From contig DAIRCJ010000051.1 of assembly GCA_036796755.1 (NCBI GenBank), positions 1 through 11,531 on the forward strand: a DNA stretch of 11,531 nucleotides, written 5' to 3'. The translations under genes were made by a program, and so were the position numbers. Every line of letters begins with the position of its first letter. Position 1 is the stretch's first letter. The DNA is from CALKMS01 sp036796755 (GTDB lineage: Bacteria > Actinomycetota > Aquicultoria > SKW223 > CALKMS01). The notes under the pieces are model-generated. The model ran no database searches, had not been told where the DNA came from, and saw only the letters and a list, made by a program, of their open reading frames with translations. This document shows positions 1 to 7,478 of the stretch, piece by piece.

Positions 1-61
1 GGATTTTTTTAAGGAAGCGTTTATCATTTTTTCCCCCTTTGATTTTAATATGTCTTAGTAT

Positions 62-77
62 GATTTAACATTAAATC
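62..77. repeat. Short perfect dyad, operator-like
   Basis: GATTTAA is followed by CA and then TTAAATC, giving a perfect 7-base inverted repeat with a 2-base centre. It could be a protein-binding site for a gene outside the window. In DNA this AT-rich such dyads also arise by chance. Confidence 0.3.
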
Positions 78-296
78 GAATGTAATTTTAAATGAAGTAA
101 AAGAAAAATCTCAATATTTAGGTTGCCTTATCAAGAATCTAAATGTATTGTTGCCTCAAAAATAATCTATTTGAAACATACTTTTTTAAATCCCCTTCTT
201 TCCTCCTTCTCTTACTGTTTCTCTTTTTTTAAGTTCCCTTCAATTTTCCCCTTTTCAAAACCTCGATTCACTCCCTCTTTTTCAAAGCCTCACTTT

Positions 297-317
297 CCCC
301 CTTTTCTATAAAGGAGG
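297..317. repeat. Hairpin at the end of the pyrimidine tract
   Basis: CCCCCTTT, a 5-base loop TCTAT, and AAAGGAGG form an 8-base-pair stem with one G-T wobble. A second hairpin lies at 333-351 (CCCCTT, 7-base loop, AAGGGG). Neither is followed by a T-run on either strand, so I do not call them terminators. On the plus strand the right arm resembles a ribosome-binding site, but no gene follows it. Confidence 0.35.
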
Positions 318-453
318 AAGGTCTTTGCGCTCCCCCTTGCCTTGGAAGGGGAAGGTCAAAAAAGAAAACCTTTAAATAAATTTAAAGAAAAGAGAATAGA
401 TAAATGCAAAACGAAAGGAGGAGAAAAAGAAGCCCTTTGGATTTAAGTGAAAA

Positions 454-483
454 TCTCTTTTTACTTCCCCACTTGTAAAGAGA
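454..483 (-). terminator. Possible rho-independent terminator after the phosphatase gene
   Basis: Read on the minus strand shortly after the stop at 497, TCTCTTT pairs with AAAGAGA across a loop containing AAGTGGGGAA. AC and GT beside the loop extend the stem with a small bulge. A short TTTT follows. The stem is poor in G and C and the T-run is short, so this is tentative. Its place at the end of the minus-strand gene run fits. Confidence 0.4.
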
Positions 484-496
484 ATAGCGAAAAGTA

Positions 497-925
497 TCAA
501 TTTTGGGTAATGCCCGAAGAAAGCTTTTCCTTTAGCTTCAAAATATTTTTTTCTATTGAATTGAGAGCCTTTTCGTAATAATCAAGACTTCCGCCCAGCG
601 GATCGGGAACCTCCCAGCAATCAATTTTCTCTGAAGATACACCGTAATCACTCTTCAATCTTTCTGCAACTTTACCATCTAGGGCAATAATTAGATCGTA
701 ATGATTTAATTCAAGTTCAGCTACTGATCGAGGAGAGTGAGAAGAAAGGTCAACTTTATAATATCTCCTCAATAGTTCAACTGCTTCCGGTGTCGCTTGA
801 CCGCGAGAAGGATAAAGGCCGGCGCTCTCGACTTGAGCCAAATTTTTTAGATAAAACTTTCCCAGCCCTTCAGCCATTGGGCTGCGACAGCTATTGCCAT
901 AGCAAACGAACAAAATTTTTTTCAA
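497..925 (-). CDS. Low-molecular-weight protein tyrosine phosphatase family
   Basis: The 142-residue product is the usual length for a low-molecular-weight phosphatase. It opens with the phosphate-binding loop C8-x5-R14-S (CYGNSCRS) and has SHSPRSV near residues 62-68. The general-acid motif is D108-P in the C-terminal half. Members hydrolyse phosphotyrosine or related phosphate esters in the cytoplasm, and some bacterial ones control polysaccharide synthesis. Related arsenate reductases need an extra resolving Cys pair, which is not seen: besides C8 and C13 there is only C103. The start is TTG, with AAAGGAGGG 7 bases upstream. It is the last gene of the minus-strand run, 66 bases after the nucleotidyltransferase, and may share that gene's role in sugar or surface metabolism. 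The substrate is unknown. Confidence 0.88.
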   Translation of the reverse strand: MKKILFVCYGNSCRSPMAEGLGKFYLKNLAQVESAGLYPSRGQATPEAVELLRRYYKVDLSSHSPRSVAELELNHYDLIIALDGKVAERLKSDYGVSSEKIDCWEVPDPLGGSLDYYEKALNSIEKNILKLKEKLSSGITQN

Positions 926-991
926 TTCCAGCCCTCCTTTTAAAAACCTTATTTACGGTTATCAAATCTCCTTTGATTATATTAACTTTTT

Positions 992-1732
992 TCATTTACC
1001 GCACAAAATAGCTTCAAGATAACTAAAGTTGTGTTTAAGCAGGTCCATCGGGAAAGTGAGGTCTTTAGTTTCTTTAAGAAAAACCCCCTTAACTTTTCCA
1101 CCATCATCAATTAAGTTCTGCAACGCGGTTGCTAACTCGTAAACTCCCTTTTCATTTGGCTCAAGCTGTTTTAAATACTGACTTATGGCTTCCCGTCGAA
1201 AATAATATATTGGAGCAACAGAAACGGGGCTCAACTCGCTACCTGGCTCAGGCTTTTCAATAACTTTCAGCAATAAGCCCTCCCTGTTAATGAGAGTAGA
1301 GCTTTTTTCTTTCAACTCTTCTCTTTTAGCCATTTTTAAGCCAACTACTGCCTCAAAATCACCTTTCTGGAATATCTCTACAACTTTTTTGATCTCACTT
1401 AAAGGAAAAACAGTGTCCCCAGCCAAAGTTAAAAAGTCATTTTCGATCCTTTCCAGAGCCACTCTAATTGCTTCAGCACTACCTGACAGACTCTCCTGAT
1501 AAGCAAAGTCAATTTCCAGAGCGGTCGGTTTTCTTTTCTCAACAAAATCTATTACTTCTTCTTTGAGATAGCCAACAGTAATGACCACCTTTTTAAAACC
1601 ACTTTCTTTTAAAGTTCTCAAAGATTGGAGCAGAACAGCCTCACCATTTATCGGAAGAAGCGGTTTGGGGATCCAATCGGTAAAAGGGCGCATTCTACTA
1701 CCCCGACCAGCTGCTAAAATCAAAGCCTCCAT
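992..1732 (-). CDS. Sugar-phosphate nucleotidyltransferase (NDP-sugar pyrophosphorylase family)
   Basis: This cytoplasmic enzyme most likely joins a sugar 1-phosphate to an NTP to give an NDP-sugar and pyrophosphate. The N-terminus holds the nucleotide loop GRGSRMRP (residues 9-16) and then PKPLLPI from residue 22. G105-D106 is the metal-binding site. A VIEKPEPG motif lies in the second half, and the end DLTFPMDLLKHN resembles the DxxTPxDLLxAN end of this family. At about 246 residues it is a single-domain member without a C-terminal left-handed beta-helix acyltransferase. I chose the ATG at 1732 over the TTG just before it; GAGG lies 10 bases upstream. The sugar and base cannot be told from the sequence. 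It sits between the TIGR04076-like gene and the phosphatase. Confidence 0.88.
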   Translation of the reverse strand: MEALILAAGRGSRMRPFTDWIPKPLLPINGEAVLLQSLRTLKESGFKKVVITVGYLKEEVIDFVEKRKPTALEIDFAYQESLSGSAEAIRVALERIENDFLTLAGDTVFPLSEIKKVVEIFQKGDFEAVVGLKMAKREELKEKSSTLINREGLLLKVIEKPEPGSELSPVSVAPIYYFRREAISQYLKQLEPNEKGVYELATALQNLIDDGGKVKGVFLKETKDLTFPMDLLKHNFSYLEAILCGK

Positions 1733-1806
1733 CAAACCAGAACCTCAAACCTTTCAGAAAAGCAAATTAAAAAAACTCAGACCAGATTGGGGTCATTCTA
1801 TTATAT

Positions 1807-2079
1807 TTATTTCTTTACCTTCAATCTGAAAACCACTGTATTAACCGGATCGGGACAGCAAACCGTGGCCTCCCCTTCTTCCTCCCAGGGAAACCTCCCG
1901 CCAAAACGTAAGACCTGAAGAAAAGGGAAAAGAGAGTGATAAGCCCAACCGCAAAAACCTTTCGGTACCAATGCTGAATTAACCATCCACCTCTGCCCCT
2001 TCTTCAAACCCAGAGGGCATTTTCTATCTTTTTTTAACTCCACCACTTCTATCTCAACAATATTACCTTCCCTCTCCAT
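1807..2079 (-). CDS. TIGR04076 family small protein, function unknown
   Basis: The 90-residue product matches what I recall of the TIGR04076 family: a CPxG-K-G segment early (C21-P), PKGFCGWA around residues 39-46, then FPFLQVLRFGG (51-61), and a late CCPDP (74-78) before VVFRL. The three Cys regions (21, 43, 74/75) could bind a metal, which is inference. There is no signal peptide, so it should be cytoplasmic. Such proteins are common in anaerobes and I know of no established reaction. The ATG lies 3 bases after the stop of the NYN gene, so the two are probably translated together. The site upstream is only a weak GGTAAGTGA, which also suggests coupling. Confidence 0.85.
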   Translation of the reverse strand: MEREGNIVEIEVVELKKDRKCPLGLKKGQRWMVNSALVPKGFCGWAYHSLFPFLQVLRFGGRFPWEEEGEATVCCPDPVNTVVFRLKVKK

Positions 2080-2082
2080 TGC

Positions 2083-3447
2083 TCACTTACCAGCCGTGCT
2101 TACCACGGAAATCTCCAGCTGAGAATTTTCTTCAATAGCTTTATAGTAGTGTTCGATTTGCAAGGAAACATCATAAAACTCTTCCAGAGCAGATAAATAG
2201 TTAAAAAAGGTTTCAGAGCTCAAGCAATTAACACTCCTGTTTTGTGACTTCAAAAGGTTTACCCTCTTCCCGATATGTTTGCGGTCTGAACTGACCACTA
2301 CCACATTTTGCCCGTTTTCTATATTTCTAATCCTTCTCAATATGTAAGAATCAGCACCACCCCTTCGCCTGGGGCAATAATAAACAGTAAGATTTTTGTA
2401 AATTTTGACAGTCTCCTGAAAGTAGTGAGTGTCAAAATAAGCTTCAATCTTGCAGTTCAACTTTTCTGCGGCCAGAGCAAGATCCCTTATCATTGTAAAC
2501 CTCAGCATGTTTTCTAATTTAAACTTTAACTCGTCAGAAAGGTCAACCTGTGAAATGTTTTTGAATATCACATTATGCCCATCAACAACTAGTAGTTTTA
2601 TCTGTCCCCACTGGCAAATTTGAGACTCAGCTCGTATTAGTTTATCCCTGGCCTCCTCGAGAAAAAGATTTAAATCTTTGAGAAAATTCTTCTCCCCCTT
2701 GCGGATTTTCTCCTTGATCCCTTTCGTTTCTACTTCATTAAAAGCCTTAAGGAGGGACTCTCGCTGGAAACCCAGCCCCCCTATTCCATAATTCTCCAGT
2801 CGGTGCTCGCACTTCTCGCACTTTTTCTCACTCTCTTTTGACTTCTGGCGAAGTTTCTTATTTTCTTCTTTTAAATCCAGTACCTGCCTTTTAAGTCTTT
2901 GATTTTCTTTTTGGAGAGATTTGTTTCTTTTTTTCAGGAGTTTCCATTTGCCTAAATTTTCTGCCTCCTCCGGAAAATTCGCCTTAGTAGCGGATAAAGC
3001 AATTTTCTGTTTTTCTTTTCTAAGCTTTTCTCCTTCCCGGCCAAGCAACCTGGAAATTTTCCCCCAAACATACTCACTTATCTCAACTTTTTCAGCTATT
3101 AAAGCCCAGAGCAGACCAACCGGAGAACAAAGTTCAAACATTCGTTTTAAGTTTTTTCGGGTAATTTTGGGATGAGCCTCGGGTAGCGAGTAAGAGCGCA
3201 AACCGGCCAGAAATTTTAAAATTTCTGGATTTTCCAGAATGAACTCAATCAAGTTACGCCGCGCCAAGGAATCTTCTTCTAAAACATTTCTGACTGCCGA
3301 ACCCCGTAAAATTTCTCTTGAGAAGGGCATCCTGGGGAACTCTTTCAAAAACCTTTGGGTATCACGGGAGCAAGAGAAAAAGTCTCTGAGGAGCAACTCA
3401 ACCAATTCCCGGGTAACCTCAAGTTTTGCCGAGAAATCAGAAAACAT
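2083..3447 (-). CDS. Coiled-coil protein with C-terminal NYN (PIN-like) nuclease domain
   Basis: The 454-residue protein has three parts. Residues 1-160 are predominantly helical and unrecognised. Residues 165-215 are very rich in Lys and Glu with a heptad look, a likely coiled coil, ending in a CEKC pair (210, 213). Residues 284-415 form an NYN domain: VVDGHN (D289, N292), YFDT (D339), GGAD (D366) and VSSDR (D388). These are the spaced acidic residues of the metal site in YacP/Rae1-like and other PIN-fold RNases. A role in RNA cleavage is therefore likely, but the target is unknown. The start is well fixed by a perfect ribosome-binding site. It is the first gene of the minus-strand run and diverges from the Memo-AMMECR1 gene. 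No membrane segment or signal peptide is seen. Confidence 0.8.
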   Translation of the reverse strand: MFSDFSAKLEVTRELVELLLRDFFSCSRDTQRFLKEFPRMPFSREILRGSAVRNVLEEDSLARRNLIEFILENPEILKFLAGLRSYSLPEAHPKITRKNLKRMFELCSPVGLLWALIAEKVEISEYVWGKISRLLGREGEKLRKEKQKIALSATKANFPEEAENLGKWKLLKKRNKSLQKENQRLKRQVLDLKEENKKLRQKSKESEKKCEKCEHRLENYGIGGLGFQRESLLKAFNEVETKGIKEKIRKGEKNFLKDLNLFLEEARDKLIRAESQICQWGQIKLLVVDGHNVIFKNISQVDLSDELKFKLENMLRFTMIRDLALAAEKLNCKIEAYFDTHYFQETVKIYKNLTVYYCPRRRGGADSYILRRIRNIENGQNVVVVSSDRKHIGKRVNLLKSQNRSVNCLSSETFFNYLSALEEFYDVSLQIEHYYKAIEENSQLEISVVSTAGK

Positions 3448-3748
3448 CTTTTCACCTCCTTTCCCCTGGTATTAACTTTACTAACGTTTTTACCACAAAG
3501 GTGTGACAAAAAACCGGCTTGAGAAAAGTTTTTTAATTTCTAATTTTTTAAGAAAAGCTGATGAGAGACTTCAAAAAGAATTTTCGAAAAAAGCTTCAAA
3601 TCAGATAAAACCCAAAGAAAAACAAGATTAAATTCTCTAAAAATCCTTTAAAATTTTAATTAGAACCTTTAAGAAAGCTTCAAAAAACTCAAAAACTCCT
3701 TTTAGCAATTCTCAAACCCTCCTCAAAGGAAAAAAGGTCTAAAGCTTT
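3448..3748. other. Divergent AT-rich intergenic region
   Basis: This spacer must hold the promoters of the NYN gene run (minus) and the Memo-AMMECR1 gene (plus). I find no convincing -35/-10 pair. TTGAGA at 3519-3524 and TAATTT at 3541-3546 are 16 bases apart on the plus strand, but far from the gene and in very AT-rich DNA. A small dyad CACA-AAGG-TGTG lies at about 3494-3505 near the NYN start and could be an operator. No gene is seen. Confidence 0.5.
3452..3462 (-). promoter_or_regulatory. Perfect Shine-Dalgarno site of the NYN gene
   Basis: The minus strand reads AAAGGAGGTGA, a full complement of the usual 16S rRNA 3' end, with 7 bases between GGAGG and the ATG at 3447. It fixes this start and suggests strong translation. 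Confidence 0.8.
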
Positions 3749-5284
3749 ATGCTTGAAGAAAATTTTGAGAAAATTTTTGTTATGAAAAACTTGAACTTAA
3801 ACAGAAAACTTTTCTTTCTTCTTTTAACCCTCTTTCTCGTCGGCTTCGGCTGCTGGCTGATAGTTAACCGGGAAAAAGAAAAGAAGGCAGAGAAAGAAGT
3901 GGAAAAAATAAGACCAACTTATGCCGGAAAAATTGGCTTTTATCCCTCCGAGAAAGACTCTCTTCAGCAAGAAGTTTACCGCCTCCTTTCCTCTGCTTCC
4001 CCTAAAAACCTCAACGGCAATCTGGTAGGCTTGGTTGTCCCCCATGCCGGCTACCCTTTCTCCGGCCAAACTGCCGCTCAAGCTTATGCTCTCCTTTCTG
4101 GAAGAAGTTATAGCACGGTGGTGATACTCGGAACTGCCCACCAAGCAGCAGTTCAGGGAGCGGCCATTGACAGTTCTGACGCCTATGAAACACCTTTGGG
4201 AAAAGTCCTGATTGACAAAGAAGCCGCCCAGGAAATAATCAAGAATTCCCGTTTTGCTTACTATGATTCTCTTGCTCACCTTGAAGAACACTCAGTTGAA
4301 GTTCAGCTTCCCTTCCTTCAAACCGTCCTTTCCAAATTTAAAATAGTGCCTATAGTAATGGGTAGCTTTTCCTGGGACTATGTAGAAGACCTCTCAAACT
4401 CCCTGGCAAAGTTAGCCCGCCAGAAAGAAAGCCTCCTTCTCATTGCCTCTTCTGACCTTTCTCATTACTATCCTTATGACCAAGCAGTAAAAATGGATAG
4501 AAACGCCCTTAAAGAAGTTCTTAATCTTGACTCTCAAAAGCTTTTTAAAAAAATCAAATCCGGCCAGTGCGAAATGTGCGGGGAAACCGCTGTCATCACC
4601 CTAATGGAAACGATTAAAAAAATTGGAGCAACTAGAGCACAGCTTCTGGACTACCGCAACTCCGGCGATGTAACCGGAGACCGCTCAAGAGTTGTGGGTT
4701 ACTCAGCCGTTGCTTTCCTTAAATCATTAACTTTAGAGTCTGAGAACTGGCTCGACAAAGAAGAGCAAAAAACCTTGCTTAAAATCGCCCGGGAAACTTT
4801 GAAGTCTTATCTTAAAAACGGAAAGGCTCCACAGTTTAACATTTCCAGCGAAAACCTCTTAGAACTCAGAGGAGCTTTTGTAACCCTGAAAAAAAATGGG
4901 GAATTGAGAGGCTGCATCGGGCACATTGAAGCCGACAAGCCACTTTACCAGATTGTTTCAGAAATGGCGATTGCCGCTGCTACCTCTGACCCGCGCTTCC
5001 CACCTGTTAACCTTAATGAGCTTTCGCGGATAAAAATAGAAATCTCTGTCCTTTCGCCAATGAAAAAAGTGGAAAATATAAAAGAAATTAAAGTTGGAAG
5101 GGATGGTTTAGTGATAAGAAAGGGGTTTTACCAGGGTTTGCTCTTGCCCCAGGTTCCGGTTGAATGGGGCTGGAACCGGGAAGAGTTTTTACGGCAGGTG
5201 GCAATAAAAGCGAGCCTTCCCCCCGATGCCTGGAAAGAAGCTGAACTTTACCGCTTCAGCGCCCAGGTTTTCTCGGAAAGATAA
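3749..5284 (+). CDS. amrB-amrA: Membrane-anchored Memo-AMMECR1 fusion (AmmeMemoRadiSam proteins B and A)
   Basis: One 511-residue chain joins two proteins often encoded separately. Residues 21-40 are a hydrophobic anchor, followed by a charged Lys/Glu linker. Residues 60-325 are the Memo domain (protein B): VVPHAGYPFSG (H99), LGTAHQ (H131), LEEHSVEVQLPF (H181), SSDLSHY (H239) and C277-G, matching the His/Cys metal-site residues of human MEMO1. Residues 335-511 are the AMMECR1 domain (protein A), with the hallmark LRGCIGHIE at 386-394 and SDPRFPP at 413-419. The biochemical reaction of the system is not established; the third part, a radical SAM enzyme, is in the facing operon. The ATG at 3749 has AAGG 11 bases upstream; an ATG at 3782 is an alternative without a clear site. 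Charges on the two sides of the anchor do not settle its orientation, though N-in with the domains outside is usual. GFGC is not a proper lipobox. Confidence 0.93.
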   Translation: MLEENFEKIFVMKNLNLNRKLFFLLLTLFLVGFGCWLIVNREKEKKAEKEVEKIRPTYAGKIGFYPSEKDSLQQEVYRLLSSASPKNLNGNLVGLVVPHAGYPFSGQTAAQAYALLSGRSYSTVVILGTAHQAAVQGAAIDSSDAYETPLGKVLIDKEAAQEIIKNSRFAYYDSLAHLEEHSVEVQLPFLQTVLSKFKIVPIVMGSFSWDYVEDLSNSLAKLARQKESLLLIASSDLSHYYPYDQAVKMDRNALKEVLNLDSQKLFKKIKSGQCEMCGETAVITLMETIKKIGATRAQLLDYRNSGDVTGDRSRVVGYSAVAFLKSLTLESENWLDKEEQKTLLKIARETLKSYLKNGKAPQFNISSENLLELRGAFVTLKKNGELRGCIGHIEADKPLYQIVSEMAIAAATSDPRFPPVNLNELSRIKIEISVLSPMKKVENIKEIKVGRDGLVIRKGFYQGLLLPQVPVEWGWNREEFLRQVAIKASLPPDAWKEAELYRFSAQVFSER

Positions 5285-7436
5285 GGAAAAAAGCTGAGAC
5301 AGACAAAAGTAAAGCGACAAGAAACGAGGAGTTTCGCAAACCAAGCAAAGGAAGCAAAAAAGCTCCGGTTAAAAAAGCTCCCAGCGCTCCACCCAAAAGG
5401 TCAACCGAGTAAACCAGCCCACTTTTTTCCCTTCCCATGAAAGTAACGCTTAAAGGAAAAACGGCGCCCACCAGAAAACCGGAAAGACCAAGCAAGATGA
5501 AATAAAAATAAAGAGAGTAAGCAAAAAGCTGGAGGCGGGGAATTAAAGGAAGAAAAAGCAAAAGCAACCCCAAGCCAGCTGCCATTTCCAGCAAGTATCC
5601 GCTTTTATCTTTAAAAAAGTAACCCCCCAGAGAAAGACCGAGCATAAAAAAAGCCAGAAGAAGCCCCACCTGAGAGTAAACATACCCAATATTAAGCTGA
5701 AAAAGATAAATTAGAGAGATCTCTGCCACCATCCCGGCTAAACCAGCAGAAAAAACAACTGATAAAGGCCGCCTCTGAGGAAAAAGGAAAAGAAGTAGCG
5801 GGGAAAAAACCAAAATCACCAGGAAGTAAGGATGAGCGAGAAAAAAATCGTCCAAATACTGGAAAGAAGAGCCGGAAATTTTTTGAAAAATTAGAGAATT
5901 TAAAAAAATAGATACCGGACGCTCATCGGTATTAATCGGGAAGTTACCCTCAAATTTTCTCTGGAAATAAAGTGTTCTTTCAAAAGCCGACTCCAGAAAA
6001 ACAGGGTCAAAGCCAACCTTCACTTTTCTTCTCTTTAAAACATCAAAAATAAAAGGAAGGAAAATCTTTTTCCTCTTTATCGAAGCTATCAGAAGAGAAC
6101 CAACAGCCGGAGTGGCAATTACCTGAGGAAAAGAGGTTTTAAGTGTAGCAATTAAACTTCCGGAATATAATCTGGTTTCCCGGGAAAGATACTCCTCGCT
6201 TCCGGGAAAAAGAAAAGAGAAAACCCCGCCGGGGTTAAGATGCTGACGAATTTCTTTAATGAACTCAGCAGTGTAAAGCCTTGCGAGCAAAATGTTCTGA
6301 GGTCCGGGCAGATCAAAAATGATTACATCGTAGCGGGAGCGGTGAGATTTCAAAAAGCGTCGAGCATCAACAAAAATCACTCTCAACCGTTTATCCTTAA
6401 AAAAGGAAATGTCTCCAGGTGGATAGTGAGCCTTTACAACTTCCACTACCTCTGGATCAAGCTCCAGAACCACCACTTCCTTTACCGGATGTTTCAGAAC
6501 CTCTCTAACCAGACCGGAGGCTAAACCACCAACCACCAGAACCCTTTTGGGATTTTCCACCAGAGCCAGGGGCAAATGAGCGGGTAGCTGAACAAGCAGG
6601 TTGTAGCCGCCACTAAAGCCTGAAAGCTGCCCGTTAAGAAAAAGTTGAGTTTCCTTTCGGGCCTTGCCGGGTGAAAATTCCCTGCTCACTCTGGTCAAGG
6701 TGATGTTCTGAATAGGGCTGTCCTGACTTAAAACCCAGCCCAAGAAATAAAAGCCACGAGTCAAAGCTTCAAACTGTGGGAGAAAAAACAAAGAAGACGC
6801 TAAAATCAAAGCTAAAGCCAGCGGGAATACTTTCTTCAAGCCCGAAAAGAGAAAAAAAGAAATCAAAACCAGGAGTAAAGAGAGAAAAACTATTACCCCA
6901 CTGGAAAGCCAGTAAAAAGAAAGAATAAAGGTAAAAATTAAGGCTCCGGTAAAAGCGCCCAGGGTTTCCAAAAAATAAGAAAAACCCACCCCTCCCGCTT
7001 TTTCCCGGGAAATCAAAGCCATACAAACTAAAAACTCAGCGGTCAAAAAGAAGTTCATAGGAAAAAGAGAAAATAAGGTCAGAAGAAAAACCAGAAAAAA
7101 ACTACTGGCTTTACCGAAAGGTAAAAGCACTGCCCCGACAACCCTAACAATCAGCAAAGACAGAGGAAGAGAAAAAATCAGAAAAAAATGGAGAGTTTTT
7201 AAAAACTTCTCACTCTTTTTTGCCCGGGCGCAAAAGAAGCCCGCTAATGCTCCGCCCAGAAGCCAGATTGAAAGCACCGGTCCCAAAGTAAGTTCATTTC
7301 CCTGGACAAAAATCAAAGTTTCCCGGTAAAGAACAGTTTGAGCCACGAGAGCCACGAAGCCGAGTAGAAAGAGATTAAGCTTTAAAAAATATTCGCTTAC
7401 CACCGCTTCTTTTATTATCTCGCCTTTCACCTTCAC
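5256..7436 (-). CDS. Polytopic membrane protein with spermidine-synthase-like domain
   Basis: The 726-residue protein has about seven N-terminal membrane segments (roughly 19-222), a soluble aminopropyltransferase-like Rossmann domain (about 240-460), a conserved INTDERPV at 501-508, and about six or more C-terminal segments (535-720). The Rossmann domain shows VVGGLASG (301-308), LELDPEVV (324-331), D357-A-R and LYTAEF (387-392). These match SpeE-type enzymes that transfer a group from decarboxylated SAM. The loop that is DxxDP in spermidine synthases reads D375-L-P-G-P, so the second, catalytic Asp is Gly378; I therefore doubt that it makes spermidine. By the positive-inside rule, seven segments would put this domain outside the cytoplasm. 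The GTG start has GGAG 9 bases upstream. It is the last gene of the operon and overlaps the convergent Memo-AMMECR1 gene by 29 bases. Confidence 0.85.
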   Translation of the reverse strand: MKVKGEIIKEAVVSEYFLKLNLFLLGFVALVAQTVLYRETLIFVQGNELTLGPVLSIWLLGGALAGFFCARAKKSEKFLKTLHFFLIFSLPLSLLIVRVVGAVLLPFGKASSFFLVFLLTLFSLFPMNFFLTAEFLVCMALISREKAGGVGFSYFLETLGAFTGALIFTFILSFYWLSSGVIVFLSLLLVLISFFLFSGLKKVFPLALALILASSLFFLPQFEALTRGFYFLGWVLSQDSPIQNITLTRVSREFSPGKARKETQLFLNGQLSGFSGGYNLLVQLPAHLPLALVENPKRVLVVGGLASGLVREVLKHPVKEVVVLELDPEVVEVVKAHYPPGDISFFKDKRLRVIFVDARRFLKSHRSRYDVIIFDLPGPQNILLARLYTAEFIKEIRQHLNPGGVFSFLFPGSEEYLSRETRLYSGSLIATLKTSFPQVIATPAVGSLLIASIKRKKIFLPFIFDVLKRRKVKVGFDPVFLESAFERTLYFQRKFEGNFPINTDERPVSIFLNSLIFQKISGSSFQYLDDFFLAHPYFLVILVFSPLLLFLFPQRRPLSVVFSAGLAGMVAEISLIYLFQLNIGYVYSQVGLLLAFFMLGLSLGGYFFKDKSGYLLEMAAGLGLLLLFLPLIPRLQLFAYSLYFYFILLGLSGFLVGAVFPLSVTFMGREKSGLVYSVDLLGGALGAFLTGAFLLPLLGLRNSSFLVALLLSVSAFFLIFPRKPGR

Positions 7437-7478
7437 GGCTAGCTTCTCCTACCTTAAGCATTTAAATCCTAAAACATT

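Larger units (their letters stand above)
1..496. other. Non-coding region with pyrimidine-rich tract and small hairpins
   Basis: I see no convincing gene here. The left part is AT-rich and holds a dyad at 62-77. From about 180 to 310 the plus strand is nearly all C and T, and contains an imperfect repeat of TTTTCAAARCCTC with a period of 27 bases (near 252 and 279). An open frame crosses this tract (123-311), but its product is low-complexity Ser/Phe/Pro and it has no ATG or ribosome site. Hairpins follow at 297-317 and 333-351. The right end holds the possible terminator of the minus-strand gene cluster. Confidence 0.6.

Noticed and set aside
123..311. Open frame of about 60 codons on the plus strand
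   Set aside because: It lies in a pyrimidine-rich tract, its product is repetitive Ser/Phe/Pro, and it has no ATG or ribosome-binding site.
497..925. Arsenate reductase as the identity of the phosphatase-family gene
   Set aside because: The second Cys pair needed by thioredoxin-linked arsenate reductases is missing, and the DP acid motif fits a phosphatase.
891..995. A 34-codon minus-strand frame starting MKKVNII whose ATG overlaps the stop of the nucleotidyltransferase
   Set aside because: It overlaps the phosphatase start in another frame and shows no protein-like pattern; the overlap is probably chance.
1769..1794. GACC-loop-GGTC followed by seven T on the minus strand, terminator-like
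   Set aside because: The stem is only four base pairs, and the neighbouring genes look co-transcribed.
1800..1805. Perfect TATAAT on the minus strand before the nucleotidyltransferase gene
   Set aside because: No -35 box lies at a suitable distance (CAGATT at 17 bases), and it sits in an AT-rich stretch at the end of the upstream gene.
3836..3868. Possible lipobox LVGFGC in the Memo-AMMECR1 anchor
   Set aside because: The residue three before the Cys is Gly and the one two before is Phe, which do not fit a lipobox; a plain membrane anchor is likelier.
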